Shown here: one piece after another, positions 34,425 through 37,911 of the stretch
Position numbering within the stretch: the first letter of the stretch is position 1
Layout of the letters: the number at the start of each line of letters is the position of its first letter
Source of the DNA: Planctomycetota bacterium
Lineage (GTDB): Bacteria > Planctomycetota > Phycisphaerae > Sedimentisphaerales > Anaerobacaceae
Direction of reading: 5' to 3'
DNA: 37,911 nt
Assembly: GCA_030605475.1 (NCBI GenBank)
Contig: JAUWIG010000032.1
Location: 1 to 37,911, forward strand
The notes under the pieces: model-generated
The model's input: only the letters and a program-made list of their open reading frames with translations
Told to the model about the DNA's origin: nothing
Database searches by the model: none
Translations under genes and position numbers: made by a program

Positions 34425-34740
34425 TCTTTAGCTTCCTAATTTAAACAAAAAGTGGAAACCTCAATAGCTTCCACTTTTCAAAAGCACGCCAAAATCGAAC
34501 AGAGGTTGTAGTTTGCCTTTACACTACATTAGCCGCCTCCGATAGCAACAATCCTCGGTCATTTACCGACACACTCTGAAAAGGCAGAAACACCGGTCTC
34601 CAGGCCACCATTTGCGCAAGAGCGCTGCCGCACAGGTTAATTATTCCTTTACTCTGCACGGTTCGCTAATCCTGTCAAAACCATTTTCTTACACCTTAGT
34701 TTAAGTCTGGCTCTGGTAGCCGTTAATCCTTACAGCCGAA
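34425..34740 (-). ncRNA. Candidate structured leader RNA of the nusA operon
   Basis: This stretch of about 315 nt upstream of nusA has no convincing gene but several good stems. These are 34628-34635 with 34654-34661 (8 bp, two G-U pairs when read as minus-strand RNA), GCGC-4-GCGC (34614-34625), TCGGT/ACCGA (34555-34569), and TGTAGT/ACTACA (34507-34528) nested in GAGG/CCTC (34502-34505, 34536-34539). The last element is a terminator-like hairpin at 34448-34478. Together they look like a regulatory leader. It fits no riboswitch, T-box, tmRNA, 6S, SRP or RNase P pattern known to me. Confidence 0.4.
34443..34478 (-). terminator. Terminator-like hairpin (possible attenuator) just before nusA
   Basis: On the minus strand the perfect 10-bp arms AAAAGTGGAA (34478-34469) and TTCCACTTTT (34457-34448) enclose an 11-nt loop and run into a T-rich stretch. 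It lies 26 nt upstream of the nusA ATG and downstream of the candidate promoter, as an attenuator would. Confidence 0.55.
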
Positions 34741-34746
34741 CTTGTT

Positions 34747-34775
34747 AACATAATCGGCCAACCGGCCAATAGCAA
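34747..34775 (-). promoter_or_regulatory. Candidate promoter of the nusA leader
   Basis: On the minus strand TTGCTA (34775-34770) and TATGTT (34752-34747) are 17 bp apart. The spacer contains TTGGCCGG followed by TTGGCCG, a short direct repeat that could be a protein site. Confidence 0.4.
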
Positions 34776-34919
34776 TAACTTTTTTGCCAAATTTGTACAA
34801 TTCTTAGCTTAAAAACCAAATTCGACGCAAAAAACGCATTTAATACCCAACCCAGCACTAATTTTTAGTCCTGGACGATATATCCCCCAAAAAGCTCGTG
34901 CCCGCGCAGAGCCTGCCCT

Positions 34920-35010
34920 GCCCCAAGCCCTGTCCTGAGCAAACTTGTCCTGAGCGCAGTCCTGAGTCCTATCGAAGGGTACCATCGAGGGAGCCGAAGT
35001 GCCGAAGGAA
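34920..35010. repeat. Degenerate TCCTGAGC / CGAAGG repeat words
   Basis: TGTCCTGAGC occurs twice (about 34930 and 34948), then AGTCCTGAG, ATCGAAGGG, GCCGAAG, GCCGAAGG and again GCCGAAGG follow. These words form dispersed intergenic repeats in many environmental bacterial genomes. The rest of 34761-35203 holds no gene that I can support. Confidence 0.6.
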
Positions 35011-35203
35011 ACGCCGAAGGCTTGCTTTTCTATCCCCTAAAACCCTATCCGCTATTCACAGTCCCCAAAATCACCGTCCTCGTCAAGCCAGCCCCTCCTG
35101 ACCGGCCGTCCCCAAAAACCTAATACCTAAGATAGCGAAATCTGCATTCATCTGTGGCTATTTTTTTCTACCCGATAGCTCTGCCACAGGTAAACGCTAC
35201 GCG

Positions 35204-36316
35204 CTATCCGCTAATTTCCAACAGCTTCTCTGCAATCCTTAAACCCGCTCCCAAATTTGCGATTGCCTTGCAATTCTCTGCCATCTCTTGGCGCTTCTTT
35301 TCATTTTTCATCAACTCTTCCAACTCCTCCCACAGCCATTCGGCTCTGTCTTTTTCGTCCGGCACATCATCCACGATTATCCCGGCTCCTGCCTCAACCA
35401 GCTTGCCCGCGTTTAAATACTGATGCCTGTCCTTATGATACGGGTAAGGCATACAAATACTCGGCACGCCTGCCGCAACGTATTCAGCCACGCTGACCGC
35501 ACCGCTTCTGCCGACCACCAAATCCGCAGCAGCTAACAAATCAGGCATATCATCAAAATATCTCAACACCTTCGTACTGATTTTAGCATCGCTGTACTTA
35601 CTATTAACTTTCTCAAAATTGGTCCGTCCTGCTAAGTGAGCTATCTGCCACTCATTGGAAAAAACACTTAACTTCTCTAACAGCGAACACACTGCATCGT
35701 TAATATTCTCCGAGCCGCTCGATGCACCGGTTATAAGCAAAGTCTTTTTTTGTCTCTCAAGACCTAACTGCTCTATCACCTTGTCAGGCTCCGGGTTGCA
35801 AAACTTGCTTCGCAGGGGACAGCCGACAACGTGAACTGCCGCCTTTCTCTTAGCAAAATATTCAGCCGTTTCTTCAAACTGGACAAAAATCTCGTCTGCA
35901 AAATAAGCTATTATTTTATTTGCCCGGCCTGGCACAATATCAACATTCAAAAGCACAACCGGGATTTTTAATTTGTGAGCCGCCCAGCACGCCGGCGCCG
36001 CGACAAACCCGCCAACCCCAATCACCACAACATTCTCACTTTCGTTAATAACTTCGTTAGCGATTCGGCAACTCTCAAAAAACGAAGTACAAAAGTCGAT
36101 TAGTTTACCCGGCTGAATGGAAAAGCCTTTAGCCGGTAGATTTGTATATCCGAAATCGGTCTTTGACAGGATTTGGGTGTCGATATCACGATTACTGCAG
36201 AAAAAATGTACTCTTGCCTCTGGTTCTAATTTGATTAGCTGCTCTGCCACCGCAATAGTGGGATAGATGTGTCCCCCTGTGCCACCACCGGCAAAGAAAA
36301 AACTTTTGCCGTGCAT
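35204..36316 (-). CDS. murG: UDP-GlcNAc:undecaprenyl-pyrophosphoryl-MurNAc-pentapeptide N-acetylglucosaminyltransferase
   Basis: MurG adds GlcNAc to lipid I on the inner face of the membrane, giving lipid II. The 370-residue GT-B enzyme has FAGGGTGGHIYP (8-19) for the lipid substrate, GVGGFVAAPA, the GASSG-type loop before the C-domain, and the UDP-GlcNAc site VGRSGAVSVAEYVAAGVPSI with PYPYHKDRHQ. Its ATG overlaps the ftsW stop by one base (TAATG), so the two are translationally coupled. In the standard dcw order murC follows, but here a non-coding gap of about 780 bp and then nusA come next. Confidence 0.97.
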   Translation of the reverse strand: MHGKSFFFAGGGTGGHIYPTIAVAEQLIKLEPEARVHFFCSNRDIDTQILSKTDFGYTNLPAKGFSIQPGKLIDFCTSFFESCRIANEVINESENVVVIGVGGFVAAPACWAAHKLKIPVVLLNVDIVPGRANKIIAYFADEIFVQFEETAEYFAKRKAAVHVVGCPLRSKFCNPEPDKVIEQLGLERQKKTLLITGASSGSENINDAVCSLLEKLSVFSNEWQIAHLAGRTNFEKVNSKYSDAKISTKVLRYFDDMPDLLAAADLVVGRSGAVSVAEYVAAGVPSICMPYPYHKDRHQYLNAGKLVEAGAGIIVDDVPDEKDRAEWLWEELEELMKNEKKRQEMAENCKAIANLGAGLRIAEKLLEISG

Positions 36317-37479
36317 TATTCGTTATCCTCCAACGGCTCTTTGCTGGACTGTTTAGCAATGTTTATCAATACACCTACCGCAGCTGCTGAGAGCAGCATA
36401 CTGGTTCCGCCGGCACTTACAAAAGGCAGAGGTATGCCTTTGGTCGGCAGCACAACCGTTACCACGCCGATATTAAGTGCTGCCTGAGTAGCGATTGTCA
36501 AGACAATCCCGCCGGCTAACAGTTGGCCAAAACGGTCTCGGCAGCGCACAACTACCAGGATTCCCAGCCAAACAAACACAATAAACAATCCAATGACCGC
36601 TGCGGTTCCAACGAAGCCGAGCTCTTCGCCGATGATGGCGAAGATAAAATCGGTTGTATCTGCCGGCAAATGGCCATATTTGCAAATTCCTCTGCCGAGG
36701 CCTCTGCCCCATAGTCCGCCGGAGCCGAGAGCAATCAGCGATTGATTGGCCTGATAAGCGGCAGAATCGGCCCATTTTTCAGGGTTTAAAAAAGCGATAA
36801 TCCGCATTTTCCGGGCAGGAGAGCGGATTAAGGCTGCAAAAAAGGCAATGGCACCAAACGGCAAAAGAGTTGCAATGTGCCATAATTTTACGCCGGCAAT
36901 TATTAACATCAAAAGAGCCAAAAGTGATATAAGTGCTGCTGTACCAAAATCTTCGGTGATTATCAGTCCAACTACCACGGCTATAATCAGACAGGCAGGA
37001 ATAAACCTCCTCCAGTATAACTTGATGTCAGCACTGAACTTATCACAAAATGCGGTGAGGAAGAAGATAACTGCCCATTTTGCCAGTTCGGACGGCTGAA
37101 AACTTACCGTTATGGGGCCGGCAGGAATCCTGAACCATCGGCGGGCACGGTTTATCTCTGGGGCAAACTGCGGGAATAAAACGAGTATAAGTAACGCTAT
37201 ACTAAAGACTAACAAATAGCCGACCGGGGATTTTAACCAGCCGGCAGCTAAGCGGAAGCGGCGATAATCGAACCGAGAGGCGATGTACATAACGATAACG
37301 GCAAGGGGGAAAAAGAGGATTTGACGCAAGACGGCGAAATCGTAAAATCGCTGTAAGTCGAGCTCTCGACCGATGTTAGAGCCTGCGGAGAAGACAAAGA
37401 CCGTGCCGATGGCCATTAAAATAATAACGGCCATAGCGATATAATCGGGGAGCGAATTATCTTTTGTCCGCGTAACCAC
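36316..37479 (-). CDS. ftsW: Lipid II polymerase / cell division protein FtsW
   Basis: FtsW is the SEDS-family glycosyltransferase that polymerises septal peptidoglycan. The 387-residue protein has about ten hydrophobic helices and the SEDS signatures: VSFQPSELAKWAVIFF, GSGGLWGRGLG, and LPADTTDFIFAIIGEELGF, plus the closing PFVSAGGTSML. RodA is the only close alternative, but direct coupling to murG favours FtsW. The frame begins with GTG at 37479 immediately after an in-frame TAA and has no clear ribosome binding site, so the start is fixed by the stop but translation may be weak. Upstream is a 430-bp region with a curved-DNA array. Confidence 0.93.
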   Translation of the reverse strand: MVTRTKDNSLPDYIAMAVIILMAIGTVFVFSAGSNIGRELDLQRFYDFAVLRQILFFPLAVIVMYIASRFDYRRFRLAAGWLKSPVGYLLVFSIALLILVLFPQFAPEINRARRWFRIPAGPITVSFQPSELAKWAVIFFLTAFCDKFSADIKLYWRRFIPACLIIAVVVGLIITEDFGTAALISLLALLMLIIAGVKLWHIATLLPFGAIAFFAALIRSPARKMRIIAFLNPEKWADSAAYQANQSLIALGSGGLWGRGLGRGICKYGHLPADTTDFIFAIIGEELGFVGTAAVIGLFIVFVWLGILVVVRCRDRFGQLLAGGIVLTIATQAALNIGVVTVVLPTKGIPLPFVSAGGTSMLLSAAAVGVLINIAKQSSKEPLEDNE

Positions 37480-37630
37480 TTAATATTGCTGTAGTTAGAG
37501 AAAAAGCTGTTTCTTTGCACTAACTAAATTGTCCCGCTTTAAGTGTATTTTCGGCTGCTGAGGGTGGATTGCAGTAAAAATTATTACGTTAGAAAAAGGG
37601 GGTAAAAATCAATCATTTGCGCAAGCTGGG

Positions 37631-37752
37631 GTGAAAAATTGCTAAAAAGTGCAAAAAATTGCTAAAAAAGTGCGAAAAATTGCAAAAAAATGTAAAAAAA
37701 TGCAAGAAAATGCAAGAAAATGCGAAAAAATGCGAAAAAATGCAAGAAAGTG
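37631..37752. repeat. Phased A-tract array (about 12 units of 10 bp) upstream of ftsW
   Basis: Units such as GCAAGAAAAT, GCGAAAAAAT and GCTAAAAAGT repeat about 12 times with a period of 10 bp (one unit is 11). Each has an A-run of 4-7 in the same phase, a pattern known to give strong intrinsic DNA curvature. It lies about 150-270 bp upstream of the ftsW start. Confidence 0.85.
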
Positions 37753-37860
37753 CGCGCCGGAGGCCCGTGGCTCGTGACCCGTGGGCAGAAGACAGAAGGC
37801 AGAGGACGGAAGACGGATGCTCGTAAAATGGTGAGTGGTGAATTGGTTAAATGGTGGTGG
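37753..37860. repeat. Low-complexity purine-rich junction repeat
   Basis: Short related words follow one another: CCCGTGG, GGCTCGTGA, CCCGTGGGC, then AGAAGACAGAAGGCAGA, GGACGGAAGACGG, and TGGTGAGTGGTGAATTGG. No coding frame is supported. It resembles the degenerate word blocks at other junctions. Confidence 0.5.
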
Positions 37861-37892
37861 TTACTTAAGTAATTGCGTATATACTTAAGTAT
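37861..37892. promoter_or_regulatory. Two 12-bp palindromes 20 bp apart (candidate operator pair)
   Basis: TTACTTAAGTAA (37861-37872) and ATACTTAAGTAT (37881-37892) are both perfect palindromes sharing the core TACTTAAGTA. Their centres are exactly 20 bp apart, about two helical turns, so two protein dimers would sit on the same DNA face. The target gene may be ftsW to the left or a gene beyond the right edge. Confidence 0.5.
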
Positions 37893-37911
37893 TGTTTTGA
37901 TGCTTGCGGTT

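Noticed and set aside
34534-34680. Short minus-strand frame of about 46 codons (GTG start) in the nusA leader
   Set aside because: No ribosome binding site, and it overlaps several strong stems. A structured RNA explains the region better.
34425-34740. tRNA, RNase P RNA, tmRNA, 6S or SRP RNA in the nusA leader
   Set aside because: A GTTCGA string is present but without matching arms, and the conserved cores of the other RNAs are not found.
37631-37752. CRISPR array
   Set aside because: The period is 10 bp with no spacers, so it is a simple tandem A-tract repeat.

Overview
The window looks like a chromosomal segment from a free-living, diderm, peptidoglycan-making bacterium. The best guess is Planctomycetota, class Phycisphaerae or a close relative. 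This is inferred from gene style: large secreted multidomain proteins with FN3, PASTA and ConA-like modules, a minor-pilin operon, a divergent HhH-GPD-like gene next to rbfA, and a scattered division/cell-wall cluster. No rRNA or tRNA gene was found to confirm it.

Layout. Positions 1-1792 hold the end of an exported protein and a PLP-dependent trans-sulfuration enzyme, both on the minus strand. Positions 1793-2531 are a divergent intergenic region with a possible 37-residue membrane peptide and a folded leader. Positions 2532-6236 encode a 1234-residue secreted arginine/agmatine-deiminase-like protein with an unusual set of accessory domains, followed by a clear terminator. Positions 6481-9594 encode an exported GH2-like glycosidase. 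Positions 9650-12028 are a three-gene minor-pilin operon (minus) with a C9 tract at the first gene's ribosome binding site and a frameshifted 3' duplication. guaB-guaA (plus) follow a textbook promoter, then a PAP2 lipoprotein, a two-helix membrane protein and a CBS-pair protein.

From about 18 kb to the right edge almost every gene is on the minus strand. In transcription order these are ftsW-murG; nusA-infB-rbfA-(HhH protein); hisG; an SDR oxidoreductase; a transglutaminase-like lipoprotein with a MauE-like membrane/thioredoxin fusion protein; then recJ-murE-murF-mraY. The lipid II pathway is therefore present in two pieces (MurE/MurF/MraY and MurG/FtsW) about 12 kb apart, with translation and repair genes between them and no murD in the window.

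The most interesting non-gene material is: (1) degenerate repeat 'words' at gene junctions, on both sides of and inside murE, where they appear to have been translated into extra peptide; (2) a folded leader ending in an intrinsic-terminator hairpin just upstream of nusA; (3) a 12-unit, 10-bp-period A-tract array upstream of ftsW; (4) two 12-bp palindromes exactly 20 bp apart at the right edge; and (5) a transglutaminase-like protein whose catalytic Cys lies in a CxxC, next to a redox-type membrane protein.
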